This document shows positions 22,451 to 35,069 of a stretch of DNA of 64,000 bases, one piece after another. The DNA lies in NCBI GenBank assembly GCA_014529385.2, contig CM043958.1:139886398-139950397 (forward strand). Reading direction: 5' to 3'. Below the pieces are notes generated by a model that was not told the DNA's origin, searched no databases, and was given only the letters and a program-made list of their open reading frames with translations. Made by a program: the position numbers and the translations under genes. Each line of letters opens with the position of its first letter. Position 1 is the first letter of the stretch. Source of the stretch: Adiantum capillus-veneris. Taxonomy: Eukaryota; Streptophyta; Polypodiopsida; Polypodiales; Pteridaceae.

Positions 22451-23372
22451 TGTTAACTGAGTCAACATCAATTAACAGAAGCTGCTAAAGGCCCGAGGCT
22501 TATGGATGCACATCAAAGATGAATCCAAATAAGCAGTAAAGATTGGAGTTACACATTTTCCACATTTTTTCAAAATGGTTACGAATTGTAAATTCTCGAT
22601 TTGTTTCAAGACATTGTAATATTTTAATGTATTACGAGATCAATGGGAGTTCTAAGCTGTAAAAAATAGGTCAGTTAGTGTGCCTAGGTAGGAGATTCAG
22701 TAAATGGTGGAGCCCTAAAGGCCTTGGGCGCCCGGACATTGCATAGTTTTACCCTAGGTATATAGGGCAGTGTGTAAAATAAATTACTGTTCTCAAGTTT
22801 ATTTATTGAGAGCACTCTTTGGTAAGAGCTCTTGAGGTGTGTGGCTATGGAGTCCTTGAGCTTTTCCTTGCTCATGTGATTGGTTAACACTAATCAATGC
22901 TTAATTCTCTTTCACTATGCCTCTCTCATGCTTCTTATTATTGCCTATGATGCTTAGATTAGCTAGATCTTAACTAATTAGTGGTTAATCACTCTCTAAT
23001 CTTGTGTGATTGCCCTCTCTTGCTTGTGTGTGCATGTAGGTTTGATTGGAGTGTGGTGCTCGATAGATCTATGTGTGTGTGCTTGCTATTAGTGTGTTGC
23101 ATGATAGGATTAGTATTATGTGCATCTTGCAATCGTTAGTGTGTGTGATTGGGTTGATTGGAGGTGAAGATAAATGGATGTGGAGATTGCCCTTCATTGT
23201 AGCTTAGCTCCTCCATAGGCCGAGAATCTCACCTCATAGAGTTAACCATTCGTGTTTCCATGATTAGCTCACTAATCCTGTGAGTGTTCCCATGTCCTAG
23301 TCGGGTAGCTCATCTCACCGGATTGATAATTATGTTGGTCATTGGAGCTATGCAACGATGGAACCCCCAACA
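22451..23372 (+). repeat. LTR (5' type, plus orientation) with tRNA-Asp-like primer site downstream
   Basis: About 922 bases from TGTTAACTGAGTC to CCCCCAACA, the inverse relative of 41694-42593. It is followed by a primer-site-like sequence but preceded by no polypurine tract, so it is a 5' LTR or a solo fragment. No matching 3' LTR in the same orientation is in the window. Confidence 0.75.
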
Positions 23373-23374
23373 TT

Positions 23375-23392
23375 TGGCGTCGTTGCCAGAGA
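23375..23392 (+). other. Primer binding site, tRNA-Asp type, mutated
   Basis: TGGCGTCGTTGCCAGAGA two bases after the LTR. The common plant form is TGGCGCCGTTGCCGGGGA, complementary to the 3' end of tRNA-Asp. The three differences fit decay. Confidence 0.65.
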
Positions 23393-23701
23393 CAATGACC
23401 TACGCTAGTGTAATTGTGGCATAATCGGATGTGTTTTCTCACTAATTTTAGTACTAATTTCACTTGTGTGTTTGGATTTTGGATGTGTGCGCATGAAGCA
23501 ATGTGTTCATAATTCCCTATTTGTCATCGTATCTTGCCAATTGTGTGTTTACACACTCTAATTTCACACTAACCCCTTGCTAATTTCACTAATTTTGCTA
23601 ACTTACACACTAATTTGCTATGAAAGATTGATCTTTCAACCGTTCAATCGATCTTCAAGGAAAGGTAATCAAGGAGGTATTCTCAACCTCCCTAGAATCT
23701 A

Positions 23702-23955
23702 AAGATCTTCCCAAGTTTGAGTGTTTTGAGCTACTTGATTATCTTTGCAGTGTTGTTTCCACCAAAGCTTGGCATCCGATGTGAGACGAAACATAGCCAA
23801 CATTGCTTGGTTATCGGGAGTAGTACCAGCAATAGCAAAATAATCCTCCATCTCTTCGAGCCACACTTCTGCATTGCGCTCAACTAGGGCTCCTTCCCCT
23901 TTGAAAGAGGTAAGTTTAGCTTGCTTGAGAAGTAGCTTTTCTCTTGAAGAGATGT
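23702..23955 (-). pseudogene. gag fragment of a Ty3/gypsy-type element
   Basis: The minus-strand reading gives a retrotransposon gag core: LTSFKGEG, VWLEEMEDYFAIAG, TPDNQAMLAMFRLT, DAKLWWKQHC and NTQTWEDL, then a TAG at 23699-23701. The spacing of WLEEME, LWW and W matches the retrotransposon gag family. Only about 80 codons survive, with no matching pol nearby. Confidence 0.8.
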
Positions 23956-24768
23956 GTACACCGCACTCTGTGCAATATAGATTAAGTGAAACTTTATTGG
24001 ATACTCTAACTTTAATCCACTTTAAGGTAAGACTTAATCAGTCAATAATACAAACAAAAGATAATATTAATCCAAACTTTATTTATATACACATTATTTG
24101 CTACCAAGGTTGGTAGTCTTTAGGTACAAGGATTGTAATGTCTCTATATTTTGAGTTTAGTGAGTGACTACAAAAAGATAGGCTGAAGGATCAAAATAAT
24201 AAGTTTCTTTTGACCCTTGAAAGCTACGAGATACACATAAGGGTCGAATCCTACCACCATGGATAACTTTTGTAACTTGGTAATAGACCCATTGAGTCTG
24301 AGATATCTTTTCTCCTCCCAAGGTAATGGTAGCATCCGGATTCTTAGTACCAATGAAAAGATAAACTTCTATGACTTTTAACTCCTCTGCCCATCGAAGT
24401 TTCTTAAGGTTGGTATCCATGCACCATATCTTGTCAGCATCGATGGTATAGATTCCTCAGATGGACTCCAGTTGATGCCCCATCCTCTATGCACCCTTGG
24501 GATAGGTGGTGCAAACACCCTATCCAAAATCATCATCACCCTTTTTCGAAACTGATAATTTGGTGATTGGCATGCATTTTCAAACATGATGGTGAACACC
24601 TGGAATTTTTGGTAGGCTGAATGAACATTTTCCTGTACGAGGAAAGTTCAATCTTCAATACCATATAAAAACTCAAAACAATTTTTCTAGGTTCTTCTAT
24701 TATTTCAAACATTCGCATCCTTCAATATCTAAACATCAATCTAAAAATCTCCCCAAGCTTTAACCTAG
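23956..24768 (-). other. Possible internal region of a decayed minus-strand retroelement
   Basis: Minus frames 24157-24420 (87 codons) and 24378-24599 (73 codons) overlap in different frames and may be parts of one broken reading frame just inside the primer site at 24769. No family recognised. Confidence 0.35.
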
Positions 24769-24780
24769 GCTTTGATACCA
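24769..24780 (-). other. Primer-binding-site-like sequence, minus strand
   Basis: GCTTTGATACCA is the complement of TGGTATCAAAGC, a common variant of the Met-type primer site. TGTGAGGTCCCTG starts two bases to the right and may be the LTR edge. The far LTR end was not located. Confidence 0.55.
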
Positions 24781-24781
24781 T

Positions 24782-26387
24782 TGTGAGGTCCCTGCCCCTT
24801 TTCGAGAGGAGCGGAGTACCTTTGATAGGTCTCCAATCCTGAAAAAGAAAAACCAATGGACATTACCTTAGCTACTATGTAGCCACAGGCATGAACCGTT
24901 AGTGAAGGATTGGTCCTATCTCGCTATGGCGGAGCGTGACCACCATAACCCTATCTAAAAACTATCTATAATCAAGTATACCTAAAAGTATAAATCTTAC
25001 AGTGACCAACCTGTGCGCTTTTTTCCCCATGTTTCAGAAGCACAGCCGCCAAGGTTTGTCTCTTTTAAGATTTATGACTTTAAAAAAAAACAATTTCTAG
25101 CGTTGAAAAGTTACCCGACTCATCGGGTCCACCCGTCCATAGAATGTTACCGTCGCGATATTATTCTCCCACTTTCCACACCACACTCACCCTTCTTTTG
25201 TTATCTAATTACTACCACACTGTTTAAACATACATGTTTCTTTACTTTATTTATGATACTAGTTCGTTAAAACAGCCCTTCAAACAGTATTACAAACAAT
25301 AGTCAAACAAGAAGTCGTCCAATTTTAAACCAATAACCCTTGGATTAGGTTCACTCAAGAATCTCTACTAGGGCTATTATGTCCGATCTGTATATACATT
25401 ATTTACAAAAACCCTTGTCCTTGCCAATCTGGGCGTCATCCTCACGCCACGACAAAACAAAACTGCAGTATCCAGCTGGGCTAATCGGGTGTACTCCCAC
25501 CACAGCATTAGCGGTGCCATCCTGGGCGTCATCTCACGCCTCGGCAACTGCTACATAATACCAACGCTAATAACTAGAGAGACTTGAGAGAAACCATACC
25601 GAAGGTTTTGGACAAACATTCTTTCCTAAAGTAACCAGTTTAACCAGACATTCTTTCCTACTTGTCAAACATATGCCGAGTTTCTTGGGGTTAAGCTCCT
25701 TGGTTTCGGTCCGTGTTTTCTTATCATAAGGTAAATAATATATTCCTATGGTCTCGCATATACAATGATGCATAACTTGAACTGCAATACTAACCTATAC
25801 CATAGCTCCGATTGGTCCGATTGGTGGAGACATAACATGTTCCGAGGAGTTCCACCGTTACTTGTACCAGCTTTATGATCATTAGCGCCTTGGGTTCGAG
25901 CACGCTTTGGAGCCATTTTTTTGTACTACACTTATGTTATACACTTAGAACTTTAAATTGGTCAATTTCCCTAGTAATCTCCTTGTTTCCAAAGAGAGTC
26001 TGTAATTTGAACCCTCGCCAACTCGGATTCACACTTGGTGTTGTTGTTCTACATCTAATTTCTATACATCAAATATTTTCTAATCGTGATTAATAAAAAA
26101 TTAAGTGTGTAAACTATGTGTGAAAGTTTAGGAATGCATTACTTTTATGCTTCACATTTCTAATCCAATTCTAACTTCAATTTCTATACTTCAACTAAAT
26201 CAATTTTCAGTATTATTCAAAATTCTACTTAATCTAATTGACAATAAAATTGGTGAATGAGAATTTCATCATGTATAATAAGAATATGATGAGTTCTCTT
26301 ATGTATAAACTTTCAATTAACTATGCATAAGTTAATAGTGAAGATGTACTAACTAGAGAGAGTAGGTATACTTAGAGAGAATTAGAG
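24782..26387. other. Putative LTR and flanking sequence, no gene
   Basis: Non-coding. CTGGGCGTCATC followed by TCACGCC occurs twice (near 25428 and 25524). AT-rich from 26090. Confidence 0.4.
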
Positions 26388-27118
26388 TAAGAGAAAACAT
26401 ACACACACATTTTTTCTAAAGTTAATTGAATCTTACTAATCCATTAGAAAGATTAGAGTAAAAGAGAACACACACACATCCTTTTCTGAAGCTAATTGAC
26501 TCTTACTAATCTATTAGAGAAATTAGAGTAAGAGATAGCACGTACACACACATAGCTAATTGAATCTTACTAATCTATTAAAGAGATTAAAGTAAGAGAT
26601 AGCACACACACATATCCTTCTTAAAACTAATTGAATCTAACTAATCCATTAGAAAGATTAGAGTAAAAGAGAACACACACACATCCTTTTCTAAAGCTAA
26701 TTGACTCTTACTAATCTATTAGAGAAATTAGAGTAAGAGATAGCACGCACATACACATAGCTAATTGAATCTTACTAATCTATTAGAGAGATTAGAGTAA
26801 GATATAGCACACACACACACATATCCTTCTTAAAACTAATTGAATCTTACTAATCTATTAGAGAGATTAGAGTAAGAGATAGCACATACACACACATATC
26901 CTTCTTAAAGCTAATTGAATCTTACTAATCTATTAGAGAAATTAGAGTAAGAGATAGCACACATACACATATATCCTTCTTAAAACTAATTGAATCTTAC
27001 TAATCTATTAGAGAGATTAGAGTAGGAGATAGTACACACACACACACATAGCTAATTGAATCTTACTAATCTATTAGAGAGATTAGAGTAGGAGATAGCA
27101 CACATACTTCATTCCTAA
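26388..27118. repeat. Minisatellite with palindromic core and CA tracts
   Basis: Eight or nine copies, 80-105 bp each, of CTAATTGAATCTTACTAATC, TATTAGAGAGATTAGAGTAA and GAGATAGCACACACACA. The segment CTTACTAATCT...AGATTAGAGTAAG is self-complementary, so each copy can form a short hairpin. Confidence 0.9.
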
Positions 27119-30100
27119 AGTTAATTGAATGCTCAATTAATACGCACCTTATTAGTCCACTAGAGTTTTTGCTCTCTTAGTGGTTTGTGAACGCCTTCTC
27201 TCTAAGAGAAGTGGCAGCACTTCATGAGCGCTATAGAGGCAATCTCTATGTTTAAAGTGTGAGCATGGATGCTCTATTTATAGCAGAAATGAAAACGTCC
27301 GATTTTTTTTTCCCAAATATATATATATATATATTTTTATTATTATTTTAAAAAAAATAATATTTTTTTTCCCAAAAATCATACTCGCGTTTTTGGTACC
27401 CTTGTGGTACCCATCAGCTTGACCAATTTGTCATTATCATCAAAAGATAAGGCCACACAGTCCCCCCTCATTATGATTAGTCAAGACTATCCTCTCCTTT
27501 TCATGTGACAGTGTGTCCCACTTAGTTCCCTCCTATGTGAGTCCATGTGCCTTCATTTGTCATCCCTGTGTATTCTTTTGTCTTTATAATTATTTTATTT
27601 GTTTCTTTAATGATAATTTACTTTACATTTTTAAGTTAAACTTTACAGTCTTATATTAACTTTACAATAATAAAAGAAAATTCTACCATCAGTAACTAAG
27701 TCTTACAATAAGTTAATTAGTGATTCATATAGCTAAACATGTCAGAATTTTGTAGCGTAAATTTTAAATTCTAGGTTTTCTCAGCCTACGATTCATAATT
27801 TGAACTCGAATATCTTAAATAATGAGTGATGGTTAAAAAGAATTCAAATGCGTAATAGAACTTGTGTCAAATTCGAAAGTAGAGACCTTACACCATTATT
27901 GGATAAATACACCCGAGGAGCAAATAAACGGATATGTAAATAACTCGAGTACAGTTACTCCATACTGATACCTTGGACGTGGTTATGTATAAATGTCATC
28001 TGGCTTTTATAGACCCACCTTTTGACTTCGAAACAGAATTGGAAATAATAAATGATCACCAAATAGTGTTGTTGCTATGTAGTGTATCTCACACCGTTGA
28101 GATCGTGGCAGGTATACTGTACCCTAGTGGATGGCTGCATGACATAAGCTAATTGTAAGGTTCTGTTGAATTGGGTGTGTGGGATCAACGTGGGCTAGGT
28201 ACAAAAAGCTCGTATGGGGTTACGAACCGGGTATCGAATGCATACGTTTTCTTGGTTGGTTGTCATGGTGTAACTTGGTACTATAGGACTTGACCTTGCT
28301 TTTATTTTAAAAAAAAATCTCTCTATACACTCAGTAGCGTTTTAAAGCTTCTCTGTATTTGTGTCGGGCTTCTTGCAACACGCCACTGCCTGTGCTAGGG
28401 TTGAGTTGGTAGGTGATTGCAACAGCGAGTGTTGGGGCGACTTTGTCTAGATCAACCGGATCTTCTGTTGGGGATAATCCTGGAGTATATGGCCCGTATG
28501 GGCGCCCTCGAGTGTGGTAGCTGGTCCGAGTCAGTGGCGGATCTGCTCCTGATTTGCTTCAGCAAATATAAATGCCTCTTAAAAAGTGAGTACTCTTACT
28601 CACTTAGCATTGTGCTGTATTCACATGTGCGTGCATTCTAAACTGTGTGGGTTAGAAGCTATTTTCTATTGTGTGCTCAAACATGCCGAAAAAGAATGGG
28701 AAGGAGATTGTGGAAGCTTCTTCGTCTCCTAATCTACAGGTTAACGAAAATTCTTTCTTGCTCTCGAGAATGTCTAAAAATACTGTGAAGCTATGCTGAA
28801 ACTGTTTTGAGAAGCTGTGAAAAAACCAGTAATTAGTTTTTTTAAAATAAACCCTGTTCCGGATATTGACCTTTCTGGTTTATGGGGTGTAATATGAGTA
28901 GTAATATTGGTTTGCTTTGGGAATGATGCAAGTTATGGTTCTCTTGACTAGTGATGTAAAGGTCCGTGAAATAAGCGGAATGGGAAATATAAACTTGGTT
29001 CTGTAAGCTAGTTTTTTTTGGATGGGATAAATCTGACCCTATTGGCTAAGGAATAATATGACTTGAGCATGTCTAAATATATGGCATGATTTAGGATCGG
29101 ACTGCATTATGTTTGGTTGGAAATGGTAAGGTTAGCTGGTGATGATTCAATTTTTTATTTTTTTTTAAAGCTACTTGATGTATGTATAGCTGGTCTTTGT
29201 ATAGAGCCAAAAATTCACAAATAAAAAAAGCTCAAAAACAGTGAGCAAGTAATGGTCGGAGACCTATGTCAGCTTTAATACTAAGGAGTTCGGAGTACAC
29301 TATGTACATTGGCTAACCTCAAATTGATTCAATTCATAGTACTGGTACTGAAGTTTCGGAATTGTCTAAAGAGACTTTGAATAAACTGAAGACTATTTTC
29401 AGATTTGTTGCCATATTGGATGATACTATGTAGCTATTATATGTGTTTTTTATTGGCTCGTTTTTACCGTATTAAAGCACAAGATGGGAAGATTAGTGAA
29501 AGGTTCCTTTGCTAATCACTGATTCAGCTTATTGACAGATTTCTGTTGGCTGAGGCTGTTTGACCTTGGGTATTGACCTTGGGTAATTCAAAAAAATAAA
29601 CTTGAAATTATACTTATAATTAACACAAAATAGTGATATGATGGTTCTATTACCTTGGTAAGTTATAATACCGATGTGTTGTAGTGCTCTAGGTAAGGTA
29701 ACAAATCCTGGACTGATTTGGTTTTTTAATGAATCGACAAAAGGTTATTCTGAAGTTACTGATTACTGGTGTCAAATTTGTAGACCTACATTCGGATATT
29801 GTGTAGTAACTAAGTGGTATCATATACCGGTTATGGTAGATAACTAGTTTTATATTTACTCGGTGGTTTTTTACCATAGTGCATCACAAGTGGTGTATAT
29901 TAGTGAAAGTTTCCGGTTGCTGTTCACCAATTCAGCATAGGGACTGATTTCTACCGGCCATAGTATGTTGGACCCTTGGGTATTCAATAAATTGTGCTTG
30001 CCAATGTCTGCTTGCCTCTTTCTCAAGTATACTTTAACTGGTCTTTTACTACCAGTTTGATGTATATACAACAAAAAGCTTCTAAATGGGTTGGTTTAAA

Positions 30101-30427
30101 AGCGTCTTGATACCATGTAGAAATATCATAAAACTTGTATTCCCCTTAAGATTAATCCTAGCTTAAGACTGTTATATCACTTCTTTCTCGGATGATGTCT
30201 GAGCTTGCTCTAAGGGACTGAGTCGTCTAGTGCTTTTTGATATGCAATTTATAGCTGGCTTAGGGAAGTAGTAGGTTGAACATGACATAATAACATTGCT
30301 ATTTCTTGATTAAGGAAGCATATATCTAAACAAAAAGGAGCAATTCTCTGGTTTATTGGTAAATACTTAATCTTTTTGGTGGATATCTCAGCTTGGTTAT
30401 AAATTGGTTCTTCAAACAATTTCAGTT
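27119..30427. other. Intergenic stretch, no supported gene
   Basis: AT-rich blocks at 27300-27370. A hairpin GTGAGTA-CTC-TTACTCAC lies at about 28586-28603. A short ATG frame at 28684 (MPKKNGKEIVEASSSPN) stops after 39 codons and could be the start of a dead gag. Segments near 29465-29590 and 29865-29990 look like diverged duplicates. Confidence 0.45.
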
Positions 30428-30446
30428 TTATATATATATATCTATA

Positions 30447-30520
<74 letters not shown>
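30428..30520. repeat. Long (TA)n microsatellite
   Basis: About 90 bases of alternating TA with two TCTA interruptions near the left edge. Confidence 0.95.
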
Positions 30521-30522
<2 letters not shown>

Positions 30523-31372
30523 ATACAAGAAAGTGGTGGTCTTTAATAAACTCAAATTAGGCTCGAGATTGCTCGTGCATAACTCTAGAGTGTGAAATTC
30601 TCTCCAATCTGTCTAGGAAAGAAGTACTCTTTTAATCTCCCTAATATACTCCTAAAATCTTAGGATTTGTAAAAGAACGTTTTTCTCAAAAAATATATAT
30701 CATATATTTAGCAGCTCTATGGGGTTTATCAATTTCCTTATCAAATTGGCATAAAGCCAAGTAAATTTTAAAATATATATATATACAAGTTAAGAACGAT
30801 GTTTTTTTTATGATGACATGGATAACAACTGAGATGCCCAGCATCACCTGCGTACAGCCACGTGCTAACGAATTGTTTTCTTGTGGCTATGGGTGCAGGT
30901 GAGGGCTACCTTTCTTGATTAAAACGTTTTGTTCTTAACAAATGGTGGATCTCTTATTGTGAAGAAAAAATTCCCAGACTTTGGGTTTGCGGATTCCTGA
31001 GCTATATTTTGTTATCTTCATTACCTTGTACAAAATTTATTTTCAACTGCAAATAGATTATTGTACAAAATCCATTGTACTTTTCTAGAATTGTTGGTCT
31101 GTGAACAGTTAGTGTTCGTTTGAGTATATATATATATAAAGATTTAGAACAGGGAGATCACCAGACCTATACAACAAGATTTATTTCAGGTGGATACATA
31201 AAGTACAAATAAATCAAACCATGCAGATGGTATACATTGAAAAAAGTTGACATTAGTAGACTTTGTATCTTTAAACATTTGCATATAGGATTTGAGCACA
31301 AACATGACTACATATAGAGAGCATTCTCTCCAGGTCACAGAGTATGGGTTCTTATCTATGAAAAATAGGTAT
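30521..31372. other. Intergenic stretch
   Basis: No gene seen. From about 31150 the sequence resembles the flank of the 740-bp repeat units further right (GATCACCAGACCTATACAAC). Confidence 0.5.
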
Positions 31373-31384
31373 GCTCTGATACCA
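31373..31384 (-). other. Primer binding site, Met type, minus strand
   Basis: GCTCTGATACCA is the exact complement of TGGTATCAGAGC. TGAAAACATAAGGG at 31387 may be the LTR edge of a minus-strand element whose other end I cannot find. Confidence 0.6.
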
Positions 31385-31508
31385 CGTGAAAACATAAGGG
31401 GGACTCGAGAGAGGGAGGAGATGAACACAACACATATACAAGAGAGGCAATAATAGACTAAAATGGAAAGCTTTATTAATCATAGGACTACAATGAGATA
31501 TAGTTTGA

Positions 31509-31620
31509 GTACTTAAAGTACACAAACAGGTACTTTAAGGTACTTTTTACTATCTACAAAAGGTACGTTGTAGTACCTTGATAGGTACTATAAAGTACCT
31601 ATGATACACAATATAGGTAC
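31509..31620. promoter_or_regulatory. Dense cluster of GTAC motifs
   Basis: Nine GTAC tetramers at 31509, 31518, 31530, 31540, 31563, 31573, 31585, 31595 and 31617, most within AGGTACTT or AAGTACCT, in both orientations. GTAC is the core bound by plant SBP-box factors. The cluster lies within the presumed LTR next to the primer site at 31373. Binding is an inference. Confidence 0.4.
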
Positions 31621-31736
31621 TTCTGAGACACTCAATGGATGATCCCCAAACCCAAGCTTGAGAATGAGGTCCCAAGTACAATGAGGTGTTTTCCCATCTA
31701 ACAACACTCTCTACAAGATGATCTAATGCCTCACAA

Positions 31737-31737
<1 letters not shown>

Positions 31738-31800
<63 letters not shown>
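31738..31800. repeat. (TC)n microsatellite
   Basis: About 31 TC units. Confidence 0.95.
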
Positions 31801-31803
<3 letters not shown>

Positions 31804-32587
31804 CAATCTACCAATGCTGAGGTGTGAGTGTGCTTCCCAGTAGCATCACTTCACCACCTTGCTAAGCTCACTACCTAAGATGTAGTGGCATCCCTTCTCT
31901 AGACCAATATCAGCTTGGAACTAGGCACCAATACTAGGCTCTAAGCTCTAGGATACTCCTAGGTACAATTGTGTACAAAGGGACTAGTGTAACCTTCTCT
32001 ACTACATTGTTTATAACTACTATAAATGACTCCTCCAAGTGACTTTTGAGGATTCCTTAGGTAGGTAGATCCTCCATGATGAGGAAAACATTCCTTCTTA
32101 CACTTCATCAAGAGATTATGGCCGTATCACTTGGTAGGTCACTCCCAAGTTGGTATGTTGGCTCTTTTGTGTAGTCTATAGCTCTGTAGGCAGCCAAATT
32201 GGTGCCTTCACTATAAATGGTAGGAGTGGAATTAGACTAAATCCTCAAACCAGGCTATAGTCCATATTGAGTAGAACAATTTCTCTTTGTATTTCTCCAC
32301 AAGGTCATTGGTATAGGTGGCTGCTATCACCCCTACAGTTCTACCTACAGACCTCCTGAAATTACTCCTTGTTTTAAGTACTTTTCAATTGTCTTCTAGG
32401 TGGTTGTTGTAGAGTCCTCCAATGTGCATAGCTGGATGATGTAGAGGTTCATGAACATCCAAAATGATGTCAAAGAAGCATGCTAAGGTACCATGCCATC
32501 ATTCTACAATGTCAACATTATTGACCCTTTGTTTCTACCTTACTGAAAAGGATGTGTTGGAATTGAAACTTTAACATTATGTAGGCC
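31801..32587. other. Intergenic stretch, no gene seen
   Basis: Unremarkable sequence, rich in CCTACCTA-type strings. No frame with recognisable content. Confidence 0.5.
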
Positions 32588-32650
32588 TACCTACATATAC
32601 ACTCACTTGTTCAAAAAATACGATGTGCTATTGGATAGATTTGGGAATCA

Positions 32651-32890
32651 TCACATCAATTGAGAATTGAGACTAGCTCATATAAAGGCATTTTAAATGA
32701 GGATAGGTTGTGCCGACTGTGTCAAAGAGAGCCAAAGATAGAGATTTACTATATATGCCATTTTACAACATACTCTGAGATATGTGACTATTTTAATTTC
32801 CTATCTAGAGAGGGTTTTGGGCCTATATTTAGAGTTATGAGATACGAAGATCAAGGATGTCTTGGCACCCATCTATTGGAGATTCAATGA
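32651..32890 (+). pseudogene. Non-LTR retrotransposon (LINE) C-terminal fragment
   Basis: The frame reads IETSSYKGI, DRLCRLCQREPKIE, YYICHFTTYSEI and GFGPIFRVM. This resembles the region after LINE reverse transcriptases where a CxxC...H...C knuckle sits between an IETxRY motif and a Tyr-rich tail. The zinc ligands after CRLC are partly lost. The second repeat unit carries the same stretch (about 33410-33655) in a frame broken by indels. No reverse transcriptase core is in the window, so this is a dead 3' end. Confidence 0.6.
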
Positions 32891-33882
32891 TATCTAGGAG
32901 GGTTACTGAGAGAGACAAAGAGAGGCTCACACATCGGGAGACACGCCCATAGACAAATCACAATGTTCTTCCATCTGGAGATTGAGTAGAGACAAGAACA
33001 ACTAGAGAGGAGTGATACATGAACATCACTAGCAAAGGTGTACTGAGTGATTGAGTAGTAGAGTGGAGGAGATCCAGGAGGCCCAGATGGTATGCATAGA
33101 TGGAAGCATGGTTTGAGCTACATGGTTTCTATATAGATAGGCTCCCCCCTTTTTAGTATTATCTAGATGCACCCTCTCTCTCTCTCTAACATGGAGGGAG
33201 GGAGGTCACTAGACTTATACAATATGATCTATTTTAGTTGGATACATAAAGGACATGGATACAATCTATATAGAAACTGGACAGAAAGATGACTATATAT
33301 ACAGAGCGTGGGTTCTTATCTAGACCTGTCCACATGGACACTCACTTGTCCCACGGATTACAATGTGCTACAGGGTACTATTGGAAAAATTTAGACATCA
33401 TCACATCAATTGGGAGATTGAGACTTTTTGGTATTGAGGCATTTTAGCTGAGGTGAGGTTGTGCAAGTAGTTTCAGAGAAAGTTGAAGATAGAGATTCAC
33501 TATATTGCCATTGTACAACATACAATGAGATACGTGATCAGTTTCACTACCTCTTTAGAGAGGGTTTTGGGCCTCTATCTAGAGTTATGAGATACTAGGA
33601 TCAAAGTTGTCTTGGCATCTATCTATTGGAGATTCAAGGATATCAAGACTGGTTATTGAAGGAGAAAGGATGACACATCAACACACACACCTAGAGATAG
33701 ATCACAATGTCTTACATCCAAAGATTGACCAGAGATGATACTAGCTAGAGATGAGGGATAGACGACAATCACTAGTAGAGGTATATTGAGTGATCAAGCA
33801 ACAAAGTTGGGGAGATCCAAGAGGCCCACATGGTATGCACAAATGGTATCATGGTTTGAGCTACACGATTTCTCTATGGAAA

Positions 33883-33883
<1 letters not shown>

Positions 33884-33912
<29 letters not shown>
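33884..33912. repeat. Poly(C)29
   Basis: At the matching place in the preceding repeat unit (about 33143-33148) there are only six C, so the tract grew from a short run. Confidence 0.95.
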
Positions 33913-33915
<3 letters not shown>

Positions 33916-34634
33916 ATTCTCTAGATGCACCCACTCTCTTCTTGACACAAAGGGAGGTCACTATAATTATACAACATGATCTATTTTAGCTGGATTCACA
34001 AGGACATTGATATAGCCTCTATAGAAATTGGGCAACACAAAGATGACTACATAAAGAGATCATGTTCTCTAGCTCACTGAGGATGGGTTCTTATCTAGAT
34101 ATACCTACATGGACACTCACTTGTCCCAAGGATTATGATGTGCTATTGGATAGATTTGCAAATCATCACATCAGTGGAAGCTTGAGACTAGTCGATATCG
34201 AGGCAGGATCATTGAGAGAGAGAGGCTCATACATCGAGAGACACACCCAAGGACAGAGAACAATGTTCTTCCATCTAGAGATTGAGCAGAGAGGAGACTC
34301 ATTAGGAGAAATTTGGGCTCACTTTTGGGCCTTGTAAGAAGCTCCACGTCAGCTTAGATAGAGAAAATGAAATTGCTAAATAATACATTTTAGGTGATGC
34401 ATTTTGAGCCAAAAAAAAAGCCAAATGAAATATTCTTTGTCAAATAACCACCGTTTTCCTTTTCTTATCCCTTATTGTCTTGTCAAGAATCCAAGTAACT
34501 ATATGACTTATGATTTGAAATGCAATCTTAGAAGTCTTCCCTCCAAAAACTTGAGACACAGTCGTCAATCTCGAGCTATCAACTATAGGCCCTAGGACTA
34601 ATGATTTCTAATGATAAGTTGAAAGCCTTCCCTC

Positions 34635-35069
34635 AAGACCATATTAGGTATTTTGGTAAAAATCCTGCATTATGGGAATCTCCAAATTGACCAAATTCAT
34701 GTAATTTGGGAATTTCCAACTTAAAGTGGGCAAAAAGGAGACAAACTTGTTGATAAGATAGAGTGAAAATCTTATTGGATTGTGGTGTTGATAAACACCA
34801 AAATTCAAGAGGATGAACAAAGCATGAATTTGAAGAAACACTCTTAATTAAATAAAAGAAAGAAAGGTTGATACAGGTTGAGATCTTGTTCACTAAAATT
34901 AACTCTTATAGTCAAAATAGAACCTACACATAATCTAATCCAAATTTGATGCCATATCCCAATTTTGATCCAAGTGTGGTTGATGTGCACGAACAAGACT
35001 TGCTTTAGCTTTTAGAGCATGCCTTTCTGGAATCTTAATTCTAGAAAATGGTCCTTCTTTGTTGGGTCT
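34635..35069 (-). other. 3' untranslated part of copy 1
   Basis: Non-coding, closely similar to 56169-56595 (for example TCATGTAATTTGGGAATTT and TTGTGGTGTTGATAAACACC). Confidence 0.7.

Larger units (their letters stand above)
32588..34340 (+). repeat. Tandem 740-780-bp repeat derived from LINE 3' ends
   Basis: Units start at about 32588, 33325 and 34103, each opening with a CACTCACTTGT landmark, then GATGTGCTATTGGATAG or a close variant, a LINE-like coding tail, GAGGCCCA.ATGGTATGCA, and GGAGGTCACTA.ACTTATACAA. The third unit is truncated. A further left-hand part of a unit is at 31150-31385. Confidence 0.8.

Noticed and set aside
33786-33989. Frame with a poly-Pro run
   Set aside because: Translation of poly(C)29; not a proline-rich protein.
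34635-34660. Terminal inverted repeat for the DUF7869-like element
   Set aside because: I looked for the complement of AAGACCATATTAGG near the right sides of both copies and saw none; the right end of copy 2 is outside the window.
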